Of a stretch of DNA of 11,766 nt, positions 6,475 through 11,766 are shown piece after piece. This stretch comes from Bacillota bacterium. Lineage in GTDB: Bacteria; Bacillota_I; Bacilli_A; Erysipelotrichales; Erysipelotrichaceae. Every line of letters begins with the position of its first letter. Position 1 is the stretch's first letter. The notes below the pieces were generated by a model. The model was not told where the DNA came from. It worked only from the letters and a program-made list of their open reading frames with translations, and searched no databases. The position numbers and the translations under genes were made by a program. Location: the NCBI GenBank assembly GCA_023388035.1, contig JAEWGY010000033.1, forward strand, positions 1-11,766, written 5' to 3'.

Positions 6475-7047
6475 ATGATAAAACAATTAAAAAATTTCTT
6501 ATTTGAAGATGAAAGTGATGAAATCATTGAAGTAGATAGACCTATCAATAATATTGAAAATAACAAAAGAAAAATAGTAAAAATTATTGATCAAAAACCT
6601 AAGGAAGAAAAACCTAAAACAATCCTTACTTTAAATGAGTTAACACCAAAACCAACTAGAACTACAACTAAATTAAGATATCAAAGAACTAACTATAAAT
6701 TACAAGAACCTATTTCACCAATTTTTGGTTCTAGTAAACGCAGTTTAAGTGATGAAAATACTAAACAGGTTTTAAGTTATAATAAGGAAAGTTCTAATGC
6801 TAAACCGATTATTTCACCAATTAAAGGAACCGTTAAGGATAATCAAAATCAGGAAATGAGCAACATTAAAAAACTGGTTAGTAGTGAAAAAATTGAAGTG
6901 AGTGATATTAAGCCACTAAATGAAAAGGAGATTGATGAAATTTTCCTTAAGGAAAAAGAAGAAGATTTCTTAGATTCAGTAATCACTAAGGATATCATTA
7001 ATCATGAAGATTTAAATCTTTTCAATTTTGATAACGAAGATAAATAA
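6475..7047 (+). CDS. Low-complexity cytoplasmic protein with two 'SPI-G' motifs, unknown function
   Basis: A 190-residue hydrophilic, Lys/Glu/Asn-rich protein, probably largely disordered, with no signal peptide. The first 10 residues (MIKQLKNFLF) form a short amphipathic helix followed by an acidic run. This recalls the membrane-targeting N-terminus of the division protein SepF, but no SepF domain follows. Two similar linear motifs stand 33 residues apart: EPISPIFG (78-85) and PIISPIKG (111-118), each preceded by a basic or aromatic stretch. These look like short peptide-binding motifs. The C-terminus (about 145-190) is acidic and may be helical. The start is supported by AGAGGT five bases upstream. 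It is the last gene before a strong terminator. No function is assigned. Confidence 0.72.
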   Translation: MIKQLKNFLFEDESDEIIEVDRPINNIENNKRKIVKIIDQKPKEEKPKTILTLNELTPKPTRTTTKLRYQRTNYKLQEPISPIFGSSKRSLSDENTKQVLSYNKESSNAKPIISPIKGTVKDNQNQEMSNIKKLVSSEKIEVSDIKPLNEKEIDEIFLKEKEEDFLDSVITKDIINHEDLNLFNFDNEDK

Positions 7048-7078
7048 CAAATACTATCGAAGGTATTTGTTTTTATTT
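7047..7078 (+). terminator. Intrinsic terminator after the SPI-motif gene
   Basis: ACAAATAC (7047-7054) pairs with GTATTTGT (7063-7070) across an 8-base loop and is followed by TTTTATTT. The stem starts at the last base of the stop codon. It separates the unknown-gene cluster from the ccpA operon. Confidence 0.85.
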
Positions 7079-7093
7079 ACAACAAAAATAGTA

Positions 7094-7108
7094 ATGTAAT
7101 TGCTTACT
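7094..7108 (+). promoter_or_regulatory. Possible cre site (CcpA operator)
   Basis: ATGTAATTGCTTACT fits the B. subtilis cre consensus WTGNAANCGNWNNCW at every fixed position except one: the central CG is TG. The flanking GTAA and TTAC are inverted. It abuts the -35 hexamer of the promoter serving the operon that contains ccpA, a position suited to autoregulation. In such AT-rich DNA a one-mismatch match can occur by chance. Confidence 0.35.
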
Positions 7109-7136
7109 TGTAAATATTTTCAAAAAGTATTATAAT
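7108..7136 (+). promoter_or_regulatory. Sigma-A-type promoter of the DUF948-ccpA operon
   Basis: TTGTAA (7108-7113), a 17-base spacer and TATAAT (7131-7136). Transcription should start near 7143, which places the Shine-Dalgarno AGAGAGGTG almost at the mRNA 5' end. Confidence 0.75.
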
Positions 7137-7153
7137 TTTTAAGAGAGGTGTTT

Positions 7154-7543
7154 ATGGATAGATTATTAGAACTTATTTCGAACTTAGCTAATGTTTTAAT
7201 TCCGATTTTAAGTTTTGTTATATTAGTGTTTATCATTATTATTTTAAACCACTTACGAAAAATACTCATCTTAAGCACAAAAAGAATAGAGCAATTAGAA
7301 GATACAATTAGGCTTGTGAATGAGTCGATGGAAAAGATACAAACACCATTAGAAACGGTGTCAAAGGCTGTACTTACCTTAGATAAAATGCATCAAAAAT
7401 CTAAAGCCAGTGCTTATAAAACGAAACAAACAATTACTGATAATATTGATAAACTAAAAAATGGTACTAAATCATTAATCACTAAAACAAAATTATCGCT
7501 ATTAAAGATTAAGCATAAAATTAAAGGAGAGTGCAATGGATAA
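7154..7543 (+). CDS. DUF948 (YtxG-like) single-pass membrane protein
   Basis: A 129-residue protein with one strong N-terminal membrane helix (about 9-33), then a basic helical cytoplasmic tail with heptad-like spacing (RIEQLEDTIRLVNESMEKIQ, then VSKAVLTLDKM). Size and layout fit the DUF948 family, which includes B. subtilis general stress protein YtxG. In B. subtilis ytxGHJ lie just upstream of aroA-ccpA, so position next to ccpA supports the call. ATG 7154 is preferred because AGAGAGGTG lies just upstream; an in-frame GTG at 7148 lies inside that Shine-Dalgarno sequence. It is the first gene of the operon and overlaps the next gene by eight bases. Confidence 0.72.
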   Translation: MDRLLELISNLANVLIPILSFVILVFIIIILNHLRKILILSTKRIEQLEDTIRLVNESMEKIQTPLETVSKAVLTLDKMHQKSKASAYKTKQTITDNIDKLKNGTKSLITKTKLSLLKIKHKIKGECNG

Positions 7544-8153
7544 GGAAGTACAACAATCAATTTCTGATACTATCAATTACCTTAAACAGCGTATTAATGA
7601 TATTAGTAAAGAAAGTGAAGGTAGTCATAATTATCAAAATTTAATTGATAAGATAGCTCAAAAAAGCATTAGAACACTTAAGGCGACAAGTGATAGTTTA
7701 AAAAAGAGCGCAAAGGAATTTAAGGATTCTAAAGAGGCTACTCAAAGTTTAAATTTCCTTAAGGAAAAGGCTAAAGCACTAACTGATCTAACCTTAGAAA
7801 AGATTGAGGAAATCAAAAGTGATCCTAGTTTTGCTTATAATAAATCTAAATTCAAAGAAAGTTTAGGTAAAATAAGTTTTAAATGTGCTAGTATTAGTTT
7901 CGCTTTATATGATATTATCAAAGACAATCTTTTTAAACTCAGTGATAGACTTGAGGAATGTAAATATTTTAATTTGATTAAAAATAAATTCTTTATCGCC
8001 GTAGATAAGGGTAGTGATATTCTATGCAGTGGTATTGAAGGACTTAAAAAACACCCTTCAGTAGAAGCTCAAATTGAGAATGCTAAGGATCTTACCATTG
8101 ATCTTGCGACTAAAGGATTAGAAGGTTTAAAAAGGATATTAGGTAGAGAATGA
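7536..8153 (+). CDS. Helical cytoplasmic protein of unknown function in the ccpA operon
   Basis: A 205-residue Lys-rich protein, predicted almost wholly alpha-helical, with no signal or clear membrane segment. Residues 1-95 look coiled-coil-like (NLIDKIAQKSIRTLKATSD, NFLKEKAKALTDLTLEKIEE). Residues 115-128 and 145-170 are amphipathic. A weak internal repeat, GIEGLKK (166-172) and GLEGLKR (194-200), closes the protein. It occupies the place of ytxH in the B. subtilis order but lacks the membrane segment of YtxH, so I do not call it that. A Shine-Dalgarno GGAG lies seven bases before the ATG. It overlaps the DUF948 gene by eight bases and ccpA by four (ATGA), so all three should be translationally coupled. 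Confidence 0.8.
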   Translation: MDKEVQQSISDTINYLKQRINDISKESEGSHNYQNLIDKIAQKSIRTLKATSDSLKKSAKEFKDSKEATQSLNFLKEKAKALTDLTLEKIEEIKSDPSFAYNKSKFKESLGKISFKCASISFALYDIIKDNLFKLSDRLEECKYFNLIKNKFFIAVDKGSDILCSGIEGLKKHPSVEAQIENAKDLTIDLATKGLEGLKRILGRE

Positions 8154-9145
8154 AGAAGAAAAGAGTAACAATATATGAAGTTGCTAAGGATGTAGGAGTA
8201 TCCCTTGCAACAGTATCAAGAGTAATTAATGGTTCTAATTTAGTTAAGGAACCAACAAGAGTAAAAGTTAAAGAAGCAATTCAAAGACTGGGTTATCGAC
8301 CTAATGCAATAGCACAGGGTCTAGCATCTTCACGAACAACCAATATTGCCCTAGTTGTTCCTGAAGCAAGTTTTAATTATACCGGTAGAATAATTAATGG
8401 TATTTTAGATGTAGCAAAGATCTATAACTATAGTATTATTATGCATACTGTAACCGAAGGAATTACTGAGGTATCAAGTATTGTTGATAAGATTCTAACA
8501 TCACATGTTGATGGGGTTATCATTTATAGTGAAAAACTACTAACTGCTGATCGTGAAGAGTTAAATCGTTATTCTATTCCAGTAGTTATCATCGGTGAAG
8601 AATTATCAGGTGAATATCTATGCTCTGTCTATGTAGATATTGAGAAGGCCTGCTATGAGCTTATTAATTCATATCTTGAGAAGGGTATTAAAGATATTGC
8701 GATCTTAGAGGATCGCAAGAGTACTAAAGCAACTACAGCGATGAATAATGCTGCAATTAAAGCATTCACTAAGCATGGTTTAGAATTTAATAATTTAATT
8801 AAAATACCTGCTTCATATCGCTCTAGTTATAAGTTTTTAAAAGAATACTTTACTAAGAATAAACATAGCTTAATAATCGCTAATCGTGATTCACAAGCTA
8901 TTGCCTGTCTTAATGCTGCTAGTGAAAATAAGTTATCAGTTCCAAATGATATGGAAATCGTTTGTATCATAGATACTAAATATAATTCAGCAGTAAGACC
9001 TACTATTTCATCATTTGCCATCCCTTCATATGATTTAGGGGCAGTATCAATGAGACTGATGATTAAAATGGTAGGTGAAGAAAAGATCGATAATCGAGCT
9101 AAAAAATTACAATACGTATTTGTTAAAAGAGAATCAACTAAATAA
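8150..9145 (+). CDS. ccpA: Catabolite control protein A (LacI family regulator)
   Basis: A 331-residue LacI/GalR-type regulator. The helix-turn-helix is at 6-26 (VTIYEVAKDVGVSLATVSRV), the hinge helix at about 51-60 (PNAIAQGLAS), and the periplasmic-binding-like core fills the rest. The C-terminal block YDLGAVSMRL (294-303) and the KREST ending match CcpA of Bacillus. Tyr294, Asp295 and Arg302 correspond to Tyr295, Asp296 and Arg303, part of the surface that binds the co-repressor HPr-Ser46-P, so the protein should control carbon-source genes through cre sites. Context agrees: DUF948 gene upstream, tyrS downstream. The start overlaps the preceding stop (ATGA). A cre-like site in the operon promoter suggests autoregulation. 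Confidence 0.9.
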   Translation: MKKKRVTIYEVAKDVGVSLATVSRVINGSNLVKEPTRVKVKEAIQRLGYRPNAIAQGLASSRTTNIALVVPEASFNYTGRIINGILDVAKIYNYSIIMHTVTEGITEVSSIVDKILTSHVDGVIIYSEKLLTADREELNRYSIPVVIIGEELSGEYLCSVYVDIEKACYELINSYLEKGIKDIAILEDRKSTKATTAMNNAAIKAFTKHGLEFNNLIKIPASYRSSYKFLKEYFTKNKHSLIIANRDSQAIACLNAASENKLSVPNDMEIVCIIDTKYNSAVRPTISSFAIPSYDLGAVSMRLMIKMVGEEKIDNRAKKLQYVFVKRESTK

Positions 9146-9165
9146 TTATTAAGCTATAACAAATG

Positions 9166-9200
9166 GGTGTAGTTTAAGGAATCATAAGCTACACCTTTTT
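9166..9200 (+). terminator. Hairpin plus T-run between ccpA and tyrS
   Basis: GGTGTAG (9166-9172) pairs with CTACACC (9189-9195). Four further inner pairs (one T-G) leave an 8-base loop, and TTTTT follows (9196-9200). This is a good intrinsic terminator for the ccpA operon. Only 13 bases separate it from the tyrS ATG, so tyrS must be transcribed through it. The 68-base gap is too short for a T-box leader and no T-box sequence is seen. Confidence 0.85.
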
Positions 9201-9213
9201 AAATGGAGGAATT

Positions 9214-10464
9214 ATGAAATTTTATGATGATTTAAAGTGGCGTGATTTAATTAAAGATGTTACTAATAATGATTTAGCTATCAAAAAATTAAATAGTCAC
9301 TGCGTTGTGTATTCAGGCTTTGATCCTACTGCTGATAGTTTACATATTGGTCATATGCAACAATTAATCTTATTAAGAAGATTTCAAAATTATGGACATA
9401 AGGTTATTGTATTATGTGGTGGTGCAACTGGTATGATTGGTGATCCAAGACCTAGTAGTGAACGTAAATTATTAAGCGAGGAAGAAATTAATCATAATGT
9501 TAAGGCTCTTAAATCACAGTTTGGTCAGATTGTTGATTTAAGTGATCCCGATAAAGGCATACTAGTAAATAATTATGATTGGATTTCTAAGATCTCTTTA
9601 ATTGAATATTTAAGAGATTTTGCGAAATTATTTAATGTATCATATATCATTAATAAAGAAACTATCGCATCACGTTTAGCTAGTGGTATTTCAGTTACTG
9701 AATTTTCATATACTACCTTACAAGCTATTGATTTCTTACACTTATATCGTAAATATAATTGTGATATGCAAATTGGTGGTAGTGAGCAATGGGGTAATAT
9801 TGTTTCTGGTTATGATTTGATTCATAAATTAGAAGGTGAACAGGTAGAATTAGTAGGGATGACTAATCCTTTAATTACCAATAGTGATGGTAAGAAGTTT
9901 GGTAAGTCGGAAGGTGAAAATATCTGGCTTGATGCTAATAAAACATCTGATTATCGTTTTTATCAATACTGGATTAATGTTTCAGATGATATGATTGAAA
10001 ATTTATATAAACGTCTAAGCTTAAAACCAAAAGAAGAGATTGAAAAAATAATTAATGATTCAAATAAAGAGCCACACCTAAGAATTGCTCAAAAAGAATT
10101 AGCTAAGGAGCTAACTATTTTAGTACGTGGTGAAAAAGCTTTTGAAAAGGCATTAAGACTTAGTGAGGCTTTATTTTCTAATAAAATAATGGAATTAGGT
10201 ATTAGTGAAATTAAAGAAGTTCTTTCAAAATCTGAAAGTATTATTTTAAATGAAGATACTAATATTTTAGATGTTTTAATCGGTTTAAAGATCAGTAATT
10301 CTAAATCAGAAGCTAGAAAATTAGTTCTTGCTAATTCGATTTCAATTAATGATAATAAAATCAATGATATTAATTATATGCTTTCTAAAAAGGATGCCTT
10401 AGAAGAAAAGATTATGATTCTTAAAAAAGGCAAGAAATATTACTATATTGTAGAATTTAAATAA
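9214..10464 (+). CDS. tyrS: Tyrosyl-tRNA synthetase
   Basis: A 416-residue class I aminoacyl-tRNA synthetase that charges tRNA-Tyr. The tyrosine site begins with YSGFDPTADSLHIGH (33-47, HIGH at 44-47). QIGGSEQWGN (186-195) and the KMSKS-equivalent KFGKS (228-232) complete the Rossmann-fold core. An alpha-helical anticodon-binding region and a C-terminal S4-like RNA-binding domain (about 347-416, NILDVLIGLKISNSKSEARKL) follow. Length and domain order match the TyrRS of Firmicutes. The start is fixed by a strong Shine-Dalgarno GGAGGA five bases upstream. It stands alone after the ccpA terminator, with its own terminator downstream. B. subtilis also keeps tyrS near ccpA. Confidence 0.97.
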   Translation: MKFYDDLKWRDLIKDVTNNDLAIKKLNSHCVVYSGFDPTADSLHIGHMQQLILLRRFQNYGHKVIVLCGGATGMIGDPRPSSERKLLSEEEINHNVKALKSQFGQIVDLSDPDKGILVNNYDWISKISLIEYLRDFAKLFNVSYIINKETIASRLASGISVTEFSYTTLQAIDFLHLYRKYNCDMQIGGSEQWGNIVSGYDLIHKLEGEQVELVGMTNPLITNSDGKKFGKSEGENIWLDANKTSDYRFYQYWINVSDDMIENLYKRLSLKPKEEIEKIINDSNKEPHLRIAQKELAKELTILVRGEKAFEKALRLSEALFSNKIMELGISEIKEVLSKSESIILNEDTNILDVLIGLKISNSKSEARKLVLANSISINDNKINDINYMLSKKDALEEKIMILKKGKKYYYIVEFK

Positions 10465-10577
10465 GCTGAAATAACAAAGTTAAATTTTAAAATATAGAAT
10501 TAATTATCAAAAATGTATTATGAATAAAGATAAACCTAGGAAATGATAAAACTTTATCTAAAGATTTAATATTTGAT

Positions 10578-10607
10578 AAAATAGCTAGTAAAATACTAGC
10601 TATTTTT
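10578..10607 (+). terminator. Intrinsic terminator downstream of tyrS
   Basis: AAAATAGCTAGTA (10578-10590), loop AAA, and TACTAGCTATTTT (10594-10606) form a perfect 13-bp stem running into a T-run. It lies about 113 bases after the tyrS stop. The A-rich 5' arm makes it able to act on the minus strand too. The spacer between tyrS and this hairpin holds no gene I can support. Confidence 0.88.
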
Positions 10608-10642
10608 ATAATTATACTATTTTCAATGAAATAATATTTCGA

Positions 10643-10814
10643 TTATTTAATAATACAATTAATAGTTGGAATGTTATCTACGCACAAAAGCTCGTGCAGG
10701 GTTCCGTAACAGATGGTGTTTATGGCAGTAGTGCATATGCCAAAGAACAGATAGAGAATGAATTGCTTGTGTTTGTGGTACTGATTTATTGATTTTACGA
10801 TATATTTTTTTCAT
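10643..10814 (-). pseudogene. GtrA-family membrane protein remnant (3'-truncated, frame broken)
   Basis: On the minus strand, in the frame that follows the HAD stop codon, the translation contains HKQFILYLFFGICTTAINTI and then YGTLHELLCVDNIP. That is the N-terminus and first membrane helices of a GtrA-like protein (polysaccharide synthesis, lipid-linked sugar flipping). The match ends at about 10667, exactly where the DNA becomes AT-rich, and a stop follows at 10643-10645. There is no in-frame ATG, GTG or TTG start. An ATG at 10812-10814 overlaps the HAD stop as ATGA but is out of frame because of a run of seven A; six A would restore the frame. Alternatively HAD and GtrA were one protein split by TGA. 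The family call is by eye. Confidence 0.6.
10655..10675. other. Composition junction between native and foreign-looking DNA
   Basis: Left of here the sequence is extremely AT-rich (10621-10680 has 10 G+C in 60). Immediately right it is balanced (10681-10740 has 30 in 60; 10861-10920 has 26 in 60). The GtrA reading frame stops resembling its family at the same point. No transposase, integrase, tRNA end, target-site duplication or inverted repeat is visible at the boundary. The 10608-10654 stretch to the left holds nothing I recognise. Confidence 0.75.
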
Positions 10815-11380
10815 GCTTTTTCATGATAGTCCCATTCAGATAATTTGCCCTTAGTAACAAAGAATGCCTTATCTGCAATTCTTGCTAGTGGCAGATCGGA
10901 GTGGGAGTCAGAGTAAAAATTGTCAATATGAGTTACATTGTATTCATCTTTCAGGCGTTGTACCTTCTCCTGCCCACGGCAGTTCTCTCCGGTGAATATT
11001 CCGTTCTCTGGATCAACCTCAGATGCAATCAAATGACGGATTCCCAGTCTGTTACATATTGGCTGCAGCAGAAATTTCGGAGATGCGGAAATGATAATAT
11101 CATCCTGTTTCTGTTGTATGAGATACCAGTCAAAAATCTTATGCTGATTTTGATTCCAGAAAGATTCTGCCAGTTCCTCAGCGTTGATGGCGGGGAGAAA
11201 ACTGAAAAAGTATTCCTTGAGTTTTGTTTTATCAATTCGTTTTGTTCCATATAAAACGAATCCCCACACCTGTTTTGGCAAGTGCAGCAGCACCGATGGA
11301 TTTCGTTTCAGCGCATACAGGAAAAAGTCAACGGTGCTGTCGCCATTGTAAATTGTTCCGTCAAAATCATATACATTCAT
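10811..11380 (-). CDS. HAD-IB family phosphatase in a decaprenyl-phosphoribose-type cluster
   Basis: A 189-residue haloacid-dehalogenase hydrolase of the SerB-like IB subgroup. Motif I is DFDGT (5-9) with nucleophile Asp5 and acid/base Asp7. Motif II is ISAS (97-100), the motif III lysine is Lys139 in GQEKV, and motif IV is SDSHSDLP (157-164) with Asp158 and Asp162. All catalytic residues are present. It starts 14 bases after the stop of a UbiA-type phosphoribosyltransferase gene. From that context it may remove the 5-phosphate from decaprenyl-phosphoryl-5-phosphoribose, but the substrate is an inference. Base composition and codons (many CTG, CGG, CAG) differ from the genes left of 10665. 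The stop overlaps an ATG at the GtrA remnant. Confidence 0.87.
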   Translation of the reverse strand: MNVYDFDGTIYNGDSTVDFFLYALKRNPSVLLHLPKQVWGFVLYGTKRIDKTKLKEYFFSFLPAINAEELAESFWNQNQHKIFDWYLIQQKQDDIIISASPKFLLQPICNRLGIRHLIASEVDPENGIFTGENCRGQEKVQRLKDEYNVTHIDNFYSDSHSDLPLARIADKAFFVTKGKLSEWDYHEKA

Positions 11381-11394
11381 GGTCGATCACACTT

Positions 11395-11766
11395 TCATAG
11401 GTACAGGATCACAAACATGATCGCTAAGTACAGAACACACAGGGTAAGCAGCACCTTATCGTGGAGTAGAACTTCAACCGGATCTCCATCGGATTCTCCC
11501 TCGATGTCCAAGCTATACTTCATTGTAATCAGCAGAACAATGGGTACGGTGAAAATTAGGTATTCGTTGTTGTAAAGCGACATTGTTTTTTCATCCATGC
11601 TCCACAGTGCATAGAAAACATTTGCCAGGGTCAGACACATTCCCATATTTTTATCGAGAAAATTGACTGGGTATGCTTTTAGCACCTGTCTTGTTTCTCC
11701 ATCGCCAATCTGTTTCAGTTCATTTCTGCGTTTGCCAAGAGCAAAATAAAATGACATAGCAATCAC
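11395..11766 (-). CDS. UbiA-family decaprenyl-phosphate phosphoribosyltransferase-like protein, C-terminal part
   Basis: The last 123 codons of a polytopic membrane protein; the rest lies right of the window, so the apparent GTG at 11764-11766 is probably internal. The segments FALGKRRNELKQIGDGET, VLKAYPVNFLDKNMGMCL and YSLDIEGESDGDPVEVLLHD match the C-terminal half of the UbiA-type enzyme (Rv3806c group) that joins phosphoribosyl pyrophosphate to polyprenyl phosphate for arabinose-containing surface glycans. Three or four membrane helices are visible. The N-terminal metal-binding motif is not in view, so activity cannot be judged. Composition is unlike the left of the window. Genes of this type occur in Lachnospiraceae surface-glycan clusters, a recollection rather than a search. 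Confidence 0.82.
   Translation of the reverse strand: MIAMSFYFALGKRRNELKQIGDGETRQVLKAYPVNFLDKNMGMCLTLANVFYALWSMDEKTMSLYNNEYLIFTVPIVLLITMKYSLDIEGESDGDPVEVLLHDKVLLTLCVLYLAIMFVILYL

Noticed and set aside
73..7136. TATTATAAT shared by three promoters (tRNA-Ser, rpmH, DUF948) as a special -10 element
   Set aside because: An all-A/T nine-base word is expected a few times by chance in this composition, and the better -10 register differs at the third promoter.
9146..9213. T-box riboswitch upstream of tyrS
   Set aside because: The gap is only 68 bases, with no Stem I or conserved T-box sequence; only a terminator hairpin is present.
10550..10559. TTATCTAAA as a DnaA box or origin
   Set aside because: A single 7-of-9 match with no cluster; expected by chance in AT-rich DNA.
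10621..10792. Plus-strand open frame through the junction ending ...YAKEQIENELLVFVVLIY
   Set aside because: It has no plausible start, runs through the terminator region and crosses the composition break. The minus strand of the same bases gives a recognisable GtrA-like sequence.
140..10814. Functional GtrA-GtrB pair linking the two ends of the window
   Set aside because: The GtrB-like gene is in native AT-rich DNA and the GtrA remnant is broken and in foreign-looking DNA, so they are unlikely to be partners.
10901..11575. Plus-strand open frames and a second minus frame across the HAD/UbiA genes
   Set aside because: These are shadows in the more GC-balanced DNA. The minus HAD frame has all catalytic motifs and the UbiA frame has family motifs.
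1..11766. CRISPR array, insertion sequence or long direct repeats
   Set aside because: None were seen: no regularly spaced repeats, no transposase or integrase frames, no paired terminal inverted repeats.

Overview
The window is mostly a very AT-rich chromosomal segment of a low-G+C Gram-positive bacterium. It uses the standard code: Trp is TGG, and TGA ends a gene at 8153. The conserved rpmH-rnpA-yidC-khpB order and the DUF948 gene-helical protein-ccpA-tyrS neighbourhood point to the Bacilli and their relatives (Erysipelotrichia, RF39 or Acholeplasma-like lineages). The exact taxon is an inference from gene order and composition.

Left, minus strand (1-2535): a 5' fragment of tRNA-Ser(GCU) with its own sigma-A-type promoter, then an overlapping flippase plus membrane-anchored GT2 glycosyltransferase pair that looks like a surface-glycan module. 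Centre, plus strand (2560-5176): one operon, rpmH-rnpA-yidC-khpB-GNAT, covering ribosome and RNA processing, membrane-protein insertion and RNA binding, closed by a clear terminator. The usual neighbours dnaA (upstream) and mnmE/mnmG (downstream) are absent. Middle (5198-7078): three poorly known, cell-envelope-looking genes (a single-TM SAF/CpaB-like protein, a lipoprotein and a disordered protein with repeated SPI motifs). Then (7094-9200) comes an operon of a DUF948 membrane protein, a helical protein and the carbon catabolite regulator CcpA, followed by tyrS (9214-10464).

Right (about 10667-11766, minus strand): composition changes sharply. For example, 9241-9300 has 13 G+C in 60 bases and 10681-10740 has 30 in 60. 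The genes are the end of a UbiA-type decaprenyl-phosphate phosphoribosyltransferase, a HAD phosphatase, and a GtrA-like remnant cut off exactly where composition changes. This block looks Clostridia/Lachnospiraceae-like. It is either horizontally acquired or a chimeric assembly join.

The most interesting signals are: three genes whose start codon lies 5-6 nt after a -10 box with no Shine-Dalgarno sequence (probable leaderless mRNAs); terminator-like hairpins jammed against the starts of rnpA and tyrS; a His in place of the conserved groove Arg of YidC; a cre-like site over the ccpA-operon promoter; the SAF/lipoprotein/SPI-motif cluster; and the truncated, frame-broken GtrA at the junction.
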